A stretch of 64,000 bases of DNA from Phialophora verrucosa (GCA_002099365.1 MSED01000012.1:372001-436000), one strand, 5' to 3'. Positions 22,336 to 33,870 are shown, counted from the first letter of the stretch. Notes: generated by a model not told the origin, from the sequence alone. Translations and numbers: made by a program.

Positions 22336-24240
22336 TCATTCCTTCTCGTACTTTTCCTCAACCGCTGCATCGTAGAGATTCACAGGCGTCCTCGCGAATT
22401 GTCTGGCAGGGGTCTTCTTCTGGAAGAGGATGTCGAGCTCTGCAAAGGTACGGCCCTTGGGCTCAGGAATGCAGAAGAATGTGAAGATAAGGCTCACCAA
22501 GCATGTGCCGCCATAGAAGAATCCGGTTTTGGCTCCCCACTGCAGCTTTGTTAGCATTATCGGAATGATTTCGTTGCGGGAGCACTTACGTTCCACGCCC
22601 CGGGATTGAGCATATACGGTGTTATCACGCCCGTGACGATGTTTAAGCAGTTGTACGATGCCCGAGCGAGGACAATGGACTTGCTGCGAAGTCGTACAGA
22701 GGGGATCTCGGAGACCAAGCTGTAACAGACGGGCCCGACAGAGATGTCGTAGAAGAAGGTGTACACCAACAGCAAAGAGCCAACAGTCCACGCAATACCT
22801 GTCGAGGGCGGGTTGGACACTGCTCCTAGGATCCCGATGATGAAAAGCAGGATCGTCATGCAGACAAGACCGACGAGGTAAAAGGTTCTGCGGCCGAATC
22901 GCGGGAGAAGGAACCACGCACAGATAACGCCCACAATACCGAGCGCATATTGGCCGATGGCCATGTTGAAAGCCTGATCCGTGGGCAGCCCCGCCTGCTT
23001 GTAGAAGTAGGTTGAGTATGTCCTGCGGTAATCAGCATTGGAGCGGTATCCTGATGGAGCATTGCTTACCGAAAACTGGCCCCGGAGAAAGTCTGGATCA
23101 GCCAACAACCACAGGCAATGATTGTTCTGCGACGGTCAATCCCTCTAAAGAGAGCGGGGTATGATGTGCCGGTGCCCAGCTCCCTCTCGTGCTCGGTTGT
23201 GTATACCATCAGGGTAACAGCTTTGTCAAGATCAACAGCACCATTGTTTGATGTGAGCCGGGCAAGCGCCGCTCTTGCATCGCTGATGCGATTTCGTCTT
23301 ACGAGCCACCATGGGGAATCCGGGGCGAAAGAGATACCCACAATCAACGGGATCGGCCAAATCCACTGAAGTGCGAAGGGACTATTGACACAATCAGCAA
23401 TGGTCACCTCACGCGAGCCGCTTAGACCTACATTCGGTATGCCCATTCATCGTCCCGTGTCAGCACAGCACGCAGGACGCCCGATGCAAGAAGTTGACCA
23501 AAGACCTGAGGATGGAAGTTAGCCCTTTCTTCTGACGCCAGTGCAGATACATACCCAGCACAGGTTGACATATGTCGTGAGATAAGCTCTGAGATGTGTT
23601 GGTGTTACCTCGGCCGCGTACGCTGTTGTAAGCGTCTGGAAGACACCCCCTGCACAAGTCAGCTTCGTTCGTAGCGTAAAGCCGCGGCGAGCTCACAAGG
23701 GATTCCCATCAAGACCTGACCGACCACGAGGACCTCGAGGCTCGGAGCGAAGAAAGCAATGAAGATGAGAGCAGTGATTAGAGCAAGCGCTCCCAGCATT
23801 GTCCTTTTGAATCCGAAACGCTCGGAGATATAACCATTCACCATGAGGCCGATGATTGACCCAGCCGAGGCACCGTTCGACAGGCCGGATTGCCATGGTG
23901 CAGGTATCTGGTATGTGCCATCCTCAAGCTGTTTCCCGTATCGTTTTTGAAATGGGGGCTGGGCGTAGAATGAACCCCTGCTGTACGTCAGCCCTGTTCA
24001 TCACCATGAGTTCTTGCGCTATACTCACATCAAGAGCAGGTCATAGCCTTCCATGATGATGGCGGTTGAGAGAAGGACAGACCAGGCTATCGCTTTGGGA
24101 TAGAGCTTGATAGACTTCAGAAGGCCCAGCTCGTGCTCAATTTCTGCTGCTGCTTGTGCTTCCTGGACGACGGCTTTCTGGGCACTGACGGGCTCGGACT
24201 GAGCCTCGCCAGGCTGCTTGACGTCCTCGACATGGGCCAT
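22336..24240 (-). CDS. MFS sugar transporter, maltose/alpha-glucoside permease type
   Basis: Seven exons on the minus strand (24029..24240, 23697..23977, 23555..23649, 23432..23505, 23070..23381, 22590..23022, 22336..22545) give 538 residues; the six introns are 44 to 51 nt. Assembled motifs are those of fungal hexose/maltose proton symporters: MEGYDLLLMGSFYAQPPF in TM1, RFGFKRT between TM2 and TM3, LMGIPWGVFQTLTTAYAAEV, YRIPFALQWIWP, the PDSPWWLVR motif ending the first half, RFGRRTFYLVG, and a C-terminal PEPKGRTFAELD. About 12 membrane helices are expected in the plasma membrane. The gene diverges from the maltase over an 825-bp shared promoter region, which points to maltose or isomaltose uptake. 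The exact sugar is inferred. Confidence 0.92.
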
Positions 24241-25065
24241 ATTGAAGAGCTAGAATAGGGGTCACTCGTCGAGGCAGAGGCTAAGAGTGCTTGGCAAAGC
24301 GACACTCCTATCTCAGATCAATGTGTGTCTCAGAGAAGGTGTAAATGTTTGTTCCTCGGACGGGGAGTGATAGAATCCTTATATATGATCGGCTAGGGGT
24401 GGCAATCCAGTTCCCAAAGACCGGGTTTTCTCCTGCGGAGAATCTGGAGATGGCACATGGACAAAACTGGGGTGCAGCCGAACATCTCCACCGCTCGCCA
24501 GCCTTGAAAGAGACAATGGTAGCGACAGTTGCAGAAAAAGAGAGTGATGACCGCCCATGGCGGACAGTTCTTCGGGCTCGCCAGATGGGCAAGAAAAGGC
24601 TAAAGATTCCTCTATCGGCAGCGTCGCTTATGCTGATGGCGGAGGATACCCGTTTGACCAGGAACAGAGTCCCCTGGATCTGTTTGAGTTCGTTGCCGAT
24701 CGGCTGCGTCGGCGAATCTATCTTGGCGCAAGGCTTGCCGACGACAACATGCAAAGATGTAACCATAGTTTTACGACTTGTGGAGAAAGACGCTCTTCCA
24801 GGCAATCATTCACTGGTCGTCACACCTTTACCCATCCATTGTGGAGACGTGTGTGGCCGACCATGTCTGTCAGAGGGCCACCGCGCCTTATTCCCACATA
24901 TGGGGGACCGCTGTAGGTGACATGTCCACCTCGAGTCTTAGGCAGCGCTTCAGAGCTCCTTGGACCCTATCTTATATCTACCACAGTACCGCCAGAGCTT
25001 CTTTATTCCCAAGTTGGAACAGCCCCCGTCTTAACGAGTTCGGTGTCTAATAACCAGCCGCAATC
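24241..25065. promoter_or_regulatory. Divergent promoter region of permease and maltase
   Basis: An 825-base region between two divergent sugar-utilisation genes. A TATA box on the minus strand (TATATAAG, 24378-24385) lies 138 bases upstream of the permease start. Several CGG triplets are present, including CGG-N6-CGG near 24699, as Zn2Cys6 dimers may bind, but none matches a consensus well enough to call an operator. Confidence 0.55.
24378..24385 (-). promoter_or_regulatory. TATA box of the MFS permease gene
   Basis: Reads TATATAAG on the minus strand, 138 bases before the permease start codon, a normal distance for a fungal promoter with a short leader. Confidence 0.5.
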
Positions 25066-26832
25066 ATGATCGAAGTACTGCGGCAACAGCACGACCGAAA
25101 ATGGTGGAAGGAAGCTGTGGTTTACCAGATCTACCCAGCAAGCTTCAAAGACACCAATGGCGACGGCATTGGCGATATTCCCGGCATCATTTCAAAGCTG
25201 GACTATCTCCGTGAACTCGGGGTCGATGTCATCTGGGTATGCCCGCATTATAAGAGCCCTCAAGTCGATATGGGCTATGATATCCAAGACTACGAAGATA
25301 TCCACGAAAAATACGGCACGCTCGAACAAACAGAGGAGTTGATCAAGGCTGTCCACGAGCGAGACATGCGCATCATTTTCGACTTGGTCATCAACCACAC
25401 TTCCAATCTCCATTCCTGGTTCCAGGAATCTCGGTCCTCGAAGACGAACGCTAAGAGCGATTGGTATATCTGGCGTCCGGCAAAGTACGACCAAGACGGT
25501 AAGCGATGCCGCCCCAACAATTGGCGAAGCAATTTCTCGAAGCCGGCTTGGACCTGGGATGAGCAGAGGCAGGAATACTATCTTCACCTGTACGCACCGG
25601 AGCAACCAGACTTGAACTGGGAGAATGCGGAGTGTAGGCAGGCAATCTATCAAAGTTCCATCAAGTTCTGGCTCGACAAAGGCATTGATGGCTTCCGCAT
25701 CGACACTGTCAATCTCTACTCGAAACACCCGGACCTACCTGATGCTCCAGTCGTTTACCCCGCCCTCGACTCTCAACCAGCATATATGTACTATGCCAAT
25801 GGACCTCGGATGCAAGAGTACCTGTCCGAGATGAACGACATCTTCGGCCAGTATGATGTCATGACGGTAGGAGAGCTCCCATACACGCCGAACCAGGCAG
25901 ACGTGATGGCATACATCTACGCTCGAAACAAGCAGTTGAACATGGTCTTCAATTTCGATGTGGTCGACCTCGGCCAGACGCCTGGAAACCGCTTTGTACC
26001 GCGCCCGTTTGCGAAAGGTGACTTCAAACGCGAGCTCTTCAAGTGGCAGTCCGTGATTGAGAACACCGATGCGTGGACGACGGTGTTTCTGGAGAACCAC
26101 GACCAAGGGCGCTCGGTTTCCCGGTTTGGTTCCGACGCGCCCGAACACCGCGGCCGTTCCGCAAAGATGCTGGCGGTGTTGTTGGCCACGTTGACGGGAA
26201 CACTATTCATCTACCAGGGACAAGAGATCGGCATGATCAACGTGCCTCGGTCGTGGCCGGCGGAGGAGTACAAGTGTATCAAGTCGGTCTCGCATCTAGC
26301 CGAGATCCGAGAGAAATCGAACAACGACCCCAAGGCAATGTCAGAGGCCTTGGATGTGCTCCAGCTGATGGCACGCGACAACGCGCGCGTCCCGATGCAA
26401 TGGGAAGGCGAGGCCGCGAATGCAGGGTTCTGCCCGGACGACGCCAAGCCGTGGATGAGCGTGCTGGAGTCGCACAAGCAGATCAACGTGAAGGACCAAG
26501 TCGGCAACAAGGGCAGCGTGCTGGAGTTCTGGAAGGAGATGCTCAGGCTAAGGAAGTCCCACAAGGACATCTTCGTGTACGGCCGGTTCAGGGAGATCGA
26601 GAGTTCCAAGGCAGACGAGAACGTCGCGACCTTCGTGAAAGGAGGAGACGATGGGGCCAAGGCGCTGACAGTGGCAAACTTGTCGAAAGAGGACAAGGAA
26701 GTGTCCATCTCCTCGATCTTGGCCGAGGAGGGCGGTGCTGACTTCGCCTTGGCTGTCACGAACGTGGACAATGTCGTCGCCGTCGATCGTCTACAGCCCT
26801 TCGAGGCTAGAGTTTATATCTCTGCGTCTTAG
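25066..26832 (+). CDS. GH13 alpha-glucosidase (maltase)
   Basis: A 588-residue single-exon glycoside hydrolase family 13 enzyme of the oligo-1,6-glucosidase/maltase subfamily. It begins with the family's usual KWWKEAVVYQIYPASFKDTNGDGIGD. Conserved regions: DLVINHTS, then GFRIDTVN with the nucleophile D213, VGELPYTP with the acid/base E270, and FLENHDQGR with the transition-state stabiliser D346. There is no signal peptide, so it should act in the cytosol on sugars brought in by the adjacent divergent permease, releasing glucose from the non-reducing end of maltose or isomaltose. The length matches yeast-type maltases (about 580-590). This is the enzyme of the three-gene cluster with the Zn2Cys6 regulator and permease. 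Confidence 0.96.
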   Translation: MIEVLRQQHDRKWWKEAVVYQIYPASFKDTNGDGIGDIPGIISKLDYLRELGVDVIWVCPHYKSPQVDMGYDIQDYEDIHEKYGTLEQTEELIKAVHERDMRIIFDLVINHTSNLHSWFQESRSSKTNAKSDWYIWRPAKYDQDGKRCRPNNWRSNFSKPAWTWDEQRQEYYLHLYAPEQPDLNWENAECRQAIYQSSIKFWLDKGIDGFRIDTVNLYSKHPDLPDAPVVYPALDSQPAYMYYANGPRMQEYLSEMNDIFGQYDVMTVGELPYTPNQADVMAYIYARNKQLNMVFNFDVVDLGQTPGNRFVPRPFAKGDFKRELFKWQSVIENTDAWTTVFLENHDQGRSVSRFGSDAPEHRGRSAKMLAVLLATLTGTLFIYQGQEIGMINVPRSWPAEEYKCIKSVSHLAEIREKSNNDPKAMSEALDVLQLMARDNARVPMQWEGEAANAGFCPDDAKPWMSVLESHKQINVKDQVGNKGSVLEFWKEMLRLRKSHKDIFVYGRFREIESSKADENVATFVKGGDDGAKALTVANLSKEDKEVSISSILAEEGGADFALAVTNVDNVVAVDRLQPFEARVYISAS

Positions 26833-27891
26833 ATCGCATATGCTCCAATAAAGGGCCAAAGAGAGTCAAAATCGCTTCGACACCGGATCTCTTCCATTCA
26901 CTTAGATGCCATCCGCGTGTTCCTGTCACGACGGATGGATTGTACGAGTTAATGTGCGCGTGGGACCAAAGCCGTACGGAGGAGCAGGGAGAGTGTAGCT
27001 CTACGGTGGATCAGACGGGCGAAACTAAAGTGAATCAGATTTCGCAAGCTTCAATCTTCCGTTTCTCGTCTCAATTCTCGCTGATCTCATGTACAGAGTA
27101 TATTCTGAGATGCTGTGTTGATGCGCGGGATTTCCCCAATGATGTCGTCGAGATTTCCAATCTCGATCGCGATGATCTGTCACGACCGCCTTGTCACTGC
27201 CCTTGGTTGATGGAACCTTTCGCTTCTTCCGTGCTGTTGTCCTTGGTACTGCTGGTGGCTCTTTGACCATGGGGGAGCCTTAGGACATTTCGTAGCGCAA
27301 TCACTATTTCATTCGTCTTCTCGCGGTTCAGCGTACTCGGTATAGAAAGGCTATCAATGGCGTCCGGATTGTCGAGCGAGGAATGCTCAAACAGCCGGTT
27401 AGGTCACTCCAAGCCCCTTTTCACGAATGCTACGGAGGCGTCTTCTCATATCAGAAATCGCGCTGCAGCATTTCTGGAGCCTACAGTTCATTGATGCTTT
27501 CTCCGGACCACACATGTCAGCCTCTGGCCTTTCACTTGGGTATACGACAATATGGTTGGGGTTTTGGATTGACGAGTTGACATTCGATGAAGGTATCATA
27601 TGCGATACTCGATGATTTAACATCACCCAGTAGCGATTTCGGCGATCGTGTCCTGCCATCCAGATTGTCCGACTGAGGGAGCAAATGGGTAAGACACTCG
27701 CAGGGACTACAGGGGTGGTCTTCGTCCTCGGCTCCGTTTCCTGGGCATGACATTTGTTCTCACAATCTGCATCACGAACGGAACATTTCACTCGACCGAC
27801 ATCGCTATCACTGCAATTCGACCATAATAGCATCATCCTCTCCGCTATGAGGTCTCTCACGGCGATTCGTCCCCGTTTGTGTAACAACTGG

Positions 27892-27926
27892 TGATGGATG
27901 ATGGGTGATGGGTGATGGGTGATGGG
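27892..27926. repeat. Heptanucleotide tandem repeat (TGATGGG)5
   Basis: Five consecutive 7-base units, the first TGATGGA and the other four TGATGGG, about 270 bases upstream of the orphan gene start. Confidence 0.9.
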
Positions 27927-28025
27927 TGAGATGAAAGTGCCAACTGGTTCCGGTCGAACGTCCTGTTGTCAAACCGTGTCAATTGACCCCTCGCCACCGC
28001 ACTCGTTTGCACCTTCTAGCCAGCG

Positions 28026-28033
28026 TATATAAA
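28026..28033 (+). promoter_or_regulatory. TATA box of the 137-residue orphan gene
   Basis: TATATAAA, 137 bases upstream of the start at 28170, followed by a C/A-rich leader. This supports the small gene downstream as a real transcription unit. Confidence 0.55.
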
Positions 28034-28169
28034 CCGTCTTCAGGTCCTCCTATCGGCCTAGTTTTGCCCACCAACCCGCTCAAGATAGAAATCACAACCA
28101 CTACATCCTGAAGCACACAACCTCGCTCTTCGGACATCTACAACACCAGACCAGCACGATCATTTCACC

Positions 28170-28583
28170 ATGCTTGTAAACAACGTCCGCCTTTACGATT
28201 ACGGCAAATGGATAGTCGACTTCAGACGCGACGACCACGTCACCACAGTGCCTGGCATACTGGAACGGCGGACCGGCGACGTCGGCGAAGTTCGACTCCC
28301 TGTCTGGATCCCCGACCCTGGTTCAGACAACGGCAATGAGATGATCCTCCACCTCCTCCTCGAGGACGTTGTGTTGAACATATACGACCGCTGCTCTCGC
28401 ATCTCGGCACGCCGGCTCGAAGGATATGGCTGGTATCCGAAGACGAGGCATGATCGACGTGGCCGGCCATCCATCATGGAGTTCAAAAACCACCACGGCC
28501 ACGTGCAATTCCAGGCCACGTGGGATCGCAACTTCTGGGGCCCTGGGAAGGGTGCATGGAAAGTCAGGACAGAAGGTCGGTAG
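28170..28583 (+). CDS. Hypothetical protein, 137 residues
   Basis: I do not recognise the family. The protein is single-exon, begins MLVNNVRLYDYGKWIVDF and is rich in Arg, Asp, Trp and Gly. It has no signal peptide or membrane helix; a predicted beta-rich fold with several aromatic residues at the C-terminus (FQATWDRNFWGPG) is plausible. Support for a gene comes from the TATA box, the C/A-rich leader typical of expressed fungal genes, a CACC before the ATG, and codon use like its neighbours. It could be a lineage-specific small protein. Confidence 0.55.
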   Translation: MLVNNVRLYDYGKWIVDFRRDDHVTTVPGILERRTGDVGEVRLPVWIPDPGSDNGNEMILHLLLEDVVLNIYDRCSRISARRLEGYGWYPKTRHDRRGRPSIMEFKNHHGHVQFQATWDRNFWGPGKGAWKVRTEGR

Positions 28584-29315
28584 GCCTACAGCGACTCTGC
28601 CCCTTCAAGTACAGAGTAGCTCTGGTTTCCTTTGGCTATGTCTTCGTACCGCAAATGAGCAGTCTCGGTGGCGGCGAATCGAGAACTCTACAAACTGAGT
28701 ACGTACTCGTATGGCTAGTCGCCGAGGTCATGGGTGGATCATCATGATGGCACCGAATCAATCAACGTCGAATATCGGTCTGGCTTCTTCTAGACGTGAG
28801 CAGAATACAAGCCGAAATGTCACCATGATCACATGCCGATGTTGGTTACCCAGCTCGGTAGGAGAAGCTATACATAGGTATCAACCCTTGACTACAGGAA
28901 TGCAAAAGGTGCCTTCTCGCGGACAGGAATCAGTCGAGGAGCAGAAGCGCAAGTGCAGAGACCGTGACCATCTTGGCAAAGACGAGCTGAGAGGGTGGGT
29001 ATCATGATTATATTAGAAATCAAACGTAATCGTTGCAATCGTCCAACACGCCAAAACGCCAAAACGCCTTCGCTCAAGTCAAGACAAGACATAAAGTCCT
29101 CCCAGATGGTCGGTGCTGTAGTGCCCGCCACACGAGCCTTGCCGCCACCATACCATCCTGATCTAAATGCAATTTTCGCGTTTTGCTATACAGTGACTCT
29201 TTCCCGCCCCCTTTGCCGCCATGAATATAACCTGACCCAATGCAGTATTCACATTTGTTGTTGTCCTCCTGTACATACCCAATCCCGATCCCTCATACAG
29301 CCCTGTGTGATCTAT
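28584..29315. other. Intergenic region between convergent genes
   Basis: Between the 3' ends of the orphan gene and the GPI-type protein gene. Nothing further recognised. Confidence 0.5.
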
Positions 29316-30635
29316 TCACGACATGCCAACCACCAACGCAATCAGCCCGGCGGAGACAATAACCAACGACGACACCCGCGCGCTGGCCGCGGCATTCGGA
29401 CTCGCCACACTCCCGACCTTGACGTCTGTGCTGACGAACCCGCCCCCGCAACTCTTGTCCACCTGCACAGCGCAGGGCAGGTACGTCTTGGCGAGCGGCT
29501 GGACGGCGTTCTCAGCGTACGAGGCGAAGATGCGCATCGTGTCCCTGAGGCACTGCGTGCACGTGGGGCTCGCTGTCTGGGGCATGCTCAGCCCGATGGC
29601 CGTGTAGTAGGGGTAAAAGTCGGCGGAGTTGTATGTGGACGAGCTCGAAGAATTCGAACTCGCGTCGGTGTTGGTGTTCGTGACCGCGTCGACGAAGCAG
29701 TACGATTTGCTGGCCGTGCCGCCATCCTCGTCCTTTAGACATGTCGCGCGGTAGACGGGTTCGTACGCCACGAGGCCCGCGTACGCCTGCACGACCAGCG
29801 GGTTCTGCTGCCTGTAGTCCTGGCCGCAGTTGGCGTCGTCGATGAGCTGGGTCGCGAGATTGGCCATCAACGGCGAACAGATGGCCAGCGGGGCGTTGCA
29901 TGCCGTGTCGAGGGTCTGCGTCAGGAGGGTGAAGGAGCGCTGGGCGCGGAAGAAGGAGTTCGAGTTCTGCAGCAGGAGGGACACGGGGACGCAGGCCCGG
30001 AACGTCGCGTTGCCCAGGAAGGTGGAGAAGAACTGTGGGCACGACGAACCCGTGAAGTTGCTGCCGATGGAGGTGTCGAAAGGGGTGGGGAGGGGAGTGG
30101 TGATCACGCTGACCGAGGGGCCGGCTGAGGTTGACACGCTCGAGGTCGAGTCGGCGGTTTTGCTTTCGGTGGTGGTGGTGGCTGGGGCGGTGGGACTTGT
30201 CTCTTCGGAGGAGAGCCTGGTGGTCGTGGGTTCTGAGGAGGTGGTCGACGTAGTGGTAGATTCAGCTATTGTCGTTGGCACGACGCTGTCGCCGTCACTG
30301 TTGTCGTCACTGTCGCCGACCTGCCTCTTCGCCAGGTCGTGATATATATCATGCCGTGGCGGTGGTTGGCCTCGATCGATGTGTATTTCGCCCTTGAGAG
30401 CCAACTCGTTGAATAATTGCGATTCATAGATTTGAGGGTCGAATTCCATGACTTGCGCAAATGTCGGTTTCAGTATGCAGAGTAATAGTATTATGGTTGT
30501 CATCATCTTAAATGTTGATATCGATATCGGTTTTGTTCTCATTGGCCTTGTCGCTGTCGCTGTCGTGGTAGTGGTCGTCGGAATTATACAACGCCCACTG
30601 GGCCGTCGGGATCGCTGCATGGTAGAGAAAGCCAC
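29316..30635 (-). CDS. GPI-anchored cell-wall protein, DUF7729 type
   Basis: A 439-residue single-exon secreted protein. A basic, Thr-rich N-terminus precedes a hydrophobic signal segment (MTTIILLLCILKPTFAQ, about 45-61), so the start may lie at an inner ATG such as 30542. Residues about 110-180 form a Ser/Thr-rich, probably O-glycosylated stretch. The core (about 195-390) has regularly spaced cysteines and motifs I know from a conserved fungal family (CPQFFSTFLGN, LLLQNSNSFFRAQRS, CGQDYRQQNPLVVQAYAGL, CTQCLRDTMRIFASYA), catalogued as DUF7729. The C-terminus ends in a small-residue patch plus a hydrophobic tail (VIVSAGLIALVVGMS), as for a GPI signal. It should sit at the cell surface; its function is unknown. 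Confidence 0.82.
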   Translation of the reverse strand: MAFSTMQRSRRPSGRCIIPTTTTTTATATRPMRTKPISISTFKMMTTIILLLCILKPTFAQVMEFDPQIYESQLFNELALKGEIHIDRGQPPPRHDIYHDLAKRQVGDSDDNSDGDSVVPTTIAESTTTSTTSSEPTTTRLSSEETSPTAPATTTTESKTADSTSSVSTSAGPSVSVITTPLPTPFDTSIGSNFTGSSCPQFFSTFLGNATFRACVPVSLLLQNSNSFFRAQRSFTLLTQTLDTACNAPLAICSPLMANLATQLIDDANCGQDYRQQNPLVVQAYAGLVAYEPVYRATCLKDEDGGTASKSYCFVDAVTNTNTDASSNSSSSSTYNSADFYPYYTAIGLSMPQTASPTCTQCLRDTMRIFASYAENAVQPLAKTYLPCAVQVDKSCGGGFVSTDVKVGSVASPNAAASARVSSLVIVSAGLIALVVGMS

Positions 30636-32658
30636 GCTGTGTGGTCGGTTGGTAAAGAACGGACGCCTTGGAGGTTCGGCCTCAAGGCAGTCTAGGAAGG
30701 TAGGTGCAGTTGATTGGAGAGCTGGATGAGCCTGTTGGGTCGTGATTGCGACTTGTTCACATCGGCGGAAGTGGCAGAAATGGCCGCTATGGCTGAGATG
30801 CGTGCCGGATGGCGGTGATGGACAACAGCTGGCGCCACAGATGATGTGGTGAATACGAGTAGCAGTGTGTATTTTCTGCTGATCTTGATATGTTGCTGAT
30901 CAGCCCCGATTTTAGACTCCGGGGAAGTTGTCGCACGTGTCGGGTGCTGGTTGCGGTATGTTGATCCTGCTGATCTTCCGTGGCCGAAGCTCAAAATCGT
31001 CGTTGTTCCACTTCTGGACTAAGTTAGATGGTCTCAGTGCGCGGTGGACGAGCGAACGGCGCCGGTGTCGATAGTGGTCTCAGAATTAGACCTCGACTCC
31101 TGACTCGGGTCGCAGTTTCATCACTGAGCTTTATCGGGAATGTCCTTGGTTCTTCATGCAACAGATGGATCAAAAAGCAGCAGAGAGATGTCCCATGTCT
31201 TGTTCGGAGAACAAAGAACTATTGTTCAAACTGGGCACGAGCTGCTCTCCGTCAGCGACCGCATGCCAGCATATGTTTACTTTCCGTGAGACAAACGCCT
31301 TTCTCGAGGCTGATTAACCGAAAGTATCTGAGCGGCATTCTTACCACTCAGCGTTAGCGAGACCATCGAGTGGAATGCGCACGGGCTGGTTTGACCACGA
31401 GGAGCCAGGACAACGGCCTTCCTGGCTCCACTGGGCGTCAAGCGTGGAAAATCATCAAAGCTTCTTTTGGTAAGGGGCCGAATTTGTGCAGCTGGTGGCG
31501 CTTATGGGCGCTTTTATCTCACCAAACCCACTGCCGTGATGGGTTCAGGACGTGAGTCGAAGTCGGCCAGGGAACTGTTGAATCTCCGTTGTAATATTGG
31601 CAGAGTGTAGTTCGGATCTTAACGTCCCGTGGTATGAAGATGTCGATTATTGGCTGTACATATTTGTAGCTTCTGGTAAGACGTGAATCTCGTCCAACTC
31701 GAGACGAGGAAGCGGTCCAGGGCCAGGATTCAATCCCCACGCAATCGACAGGGAATAGAAAGGCTGATGCCGACGGCGGTCTTGTACTTGGTACCTGCGC
31801 TAGCTGAAAATTCTTTTCAACCTTGAGCTTGGTCATTATCGTCGGCGCTGGACTGTTGTGTCAACTGTCCAACGCAAGGCAACGAAGGCAACGAGGTAGA
31901 CTTCTCCGTCTCTTCTACATACTTCTGCAGTAAACGGCAATAGTCGCGATAAGTGAGCACTTGAGAGCTTGACCAGGAGATTGAGATGGTCGAGACGAAT
32001 CAAGCAGCATGATCTTACAGGCGAGTCGCTTGGAGCGCCAAGATCCAATAGTGTCAGTAAGCCACGCCATGCAAGCCTTGGTGCGAGTCAGGGACCATTT
32101 CTCCTGAGCCCACAGCAGGTCTGGACCAAGATGGATGTTGCTGAGAATGTCATGATCAAAGACCGAACAGTGAAATGAACGGGATTGGTCTGCAGCAGCG
32201 ACTGCTGAAAGTGCAAGAACAGAGTTCCTCAACTTTCCCTCACTTGAACCTCTCAATCCACTGCCTCTAATATCCCCTTCGTCGTATGGAATCAATACGT
32301 TCTGTCAAGCCTTCCACGGTCAATCTACTTATGCTGAGGAGTCAGCAAGCGCACATAACCAATACTACACACTCAGCCGCACGCTCTTCCACCCTCACCG
32401 CGAGAATTCGGTTTGGCAATGTGCTTAATAAGCCAACCACACTTGGTGGTTCACCCAACAGAAGACACGCCGGTGAGCATTTCAAAAGTGGTACGACCTT
32501 CTGAGTGGACTACCATATCTTCATGTCTGGCTCTAGTTCTCGCCGTGCGCTGGCCCTTTTCCCCTTCTTTTTTACTTTGCATTCAAATATCTTGTCTACC
32601 TAGAAGTCAAACCTGGACTTGTGTGCTTCAGCTGGGGACATAGCGCTTTCTATGCACA
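30636..32658. other. Gene-free stretch, 2.0 kb
   Basis: Divergent region between the GPI-type protein and the 2EXR protein. Open frames are short and show no motif. No RNA gene or repeat recognised. Confidence 0.5.
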
Positions 32659-33870
32659 ATGTCCACGAGCTACAAATACACCACTTCCGGACCCCTCACT
32701 CTGATGACACTCCCAGCGGAGATCCGGCTCCAGATCTGGGAGTATGCAATCCCCCAGCGCTGGTGGTATTTCGCAGGTCCTTACCGCTTCCGTTGCCCCA
32801 AGCACAAGAAATGTCCGAGTGCGCTGAAAGAAGACAACCCAGCGAACCGTGGCGGCCTGTCCGATCCGCGGTGTCGGTGCGAGTTGGTCGAGCAGCACAA
32901 CGAGCGACTGGCACATTCGCTGCTTTGCAAGCGCGCCTTCCCTGAAATTACATCCGTCCTGTCCAAGGCCAGTATAACCTACGAGATGCACCATCTCACG
33001 AATTTCGACCTGCCTACGAATTGCCGGGGACAAGTCGAAGAGTTCATAGTTCCGTCGAATTGGCTGGCATGCTTGGGTCGGCAGAGCCGGTTCGAGAACG
33101 TGAATTTCGCAACCACTTACCCGAACTTGAGGCGGATCTACCTGAAGCCCGATCTCACTGACAGCTGGGACACGATCAAGTTCTCCGACGCCATCATCGA
33201 CCACCTTCACCGATGCCTCCGCGATCGCAGCGGACAATATCAGCCGGACGACACCGAACTTCTCCGCAGCGTACGCACCCAACATATCAATAACGGCTAC
33301 AGCGAACAGTTCCACCAGACTCTGGCCATCCTCCTAGAGCGTGACATCGAGGTGATCGCTCCGTATACTTACCGGCTCCAAGTCACTGAGCGGCAAGGAT
33401 GCCGCGCCAGTCTGAGGAGGCCGCGGATCGTAGCGCCCAAGATTCTACTGAACCAGAGAATCCACACGGTACGCTTCGCCTAGCCCCCGCCGGTTCTGCG
33501 AAAAACACATTTTGGTTACTCTGACAGAGCGCTCCTCTCTAACGCAGCATAACACATCTAGAACGTCATCTGGGACAAGAACGGCGTCAGACTCGGTGAG
33601 ATTTCCAACCTCAGGGACGAGTGGTGGTACGACGAGTGGGTTGACGAGACCCCAACTCCCAGGAACATGTGGTACGATTCAAGGGCCCATGACTTGGGCC
33701 ACAGCAGCGGTTGGCGTGTCCAGACGCTCGGGCCGGGCGACATCATGCGCAGCACGACCCATTGGGCCGCCAGGCCACGCGCGGATGAGCCCCGTTTCGA
33801 AGTCGGCATCGTCAGAGAGTACAAGGAGGCATACCACGGACATCCTCTCCTTCTCAATCTTGGCTCGTGA
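32659..33870 (+). CDS. 2EXR domain protein
   Basis: Two exons, 32659..33468 and 33562..33870, give 372 residues; the 93-nt intron starts GTACGC and ends CTAG. The N-terminus carries LTLMTLPAEIRLQIWEYAIP, the signature of the fungal 2EXR domain (formerly read as F-box-like), with the typical arginine and tryptophan residues after it. A short cysteine-containing stretch (CPKHKKC, CRC) follows at about 48-72. The second exon ends HPLLLNLGS. 2EXR proteins are abundant in filamentous ascomycetes, often beside HET genes as here, and their function is unknown. An ATG six bases after the end of the preceding frame and a normal leader support the start. Confidence 0.8.

Larger units (their letters stand above)
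26833..28169. other. Gene-free stretch with upstream region of an orphan gene
   Basis: No coding region supported. A heptamer tandem repeat lies at 27892-27926 and a TATA box at 28026-28033, followed by a CA-rich leader. Confidence 0.5.

Noticed and set aside
24690..24715. A CGG-N6-CGG operator for the sugar regulator
   Set aside because: A single weak match in a GC-rich sequence; no second site or consensus to support it.
26073..26741. Plus-strand open frame of 222 codons inside the maltase gene
   Set aside because: Another frame of a well-conserved GH13 gene; composition is Arg/Gly-rich and meaningless.
27399..27887. Minus-strand open frame of 162 codons
   Set aside because: Cysteine- and arginine-rich without a pattern, no introns or motifs linking it to neighbours; not enough support for a gene.
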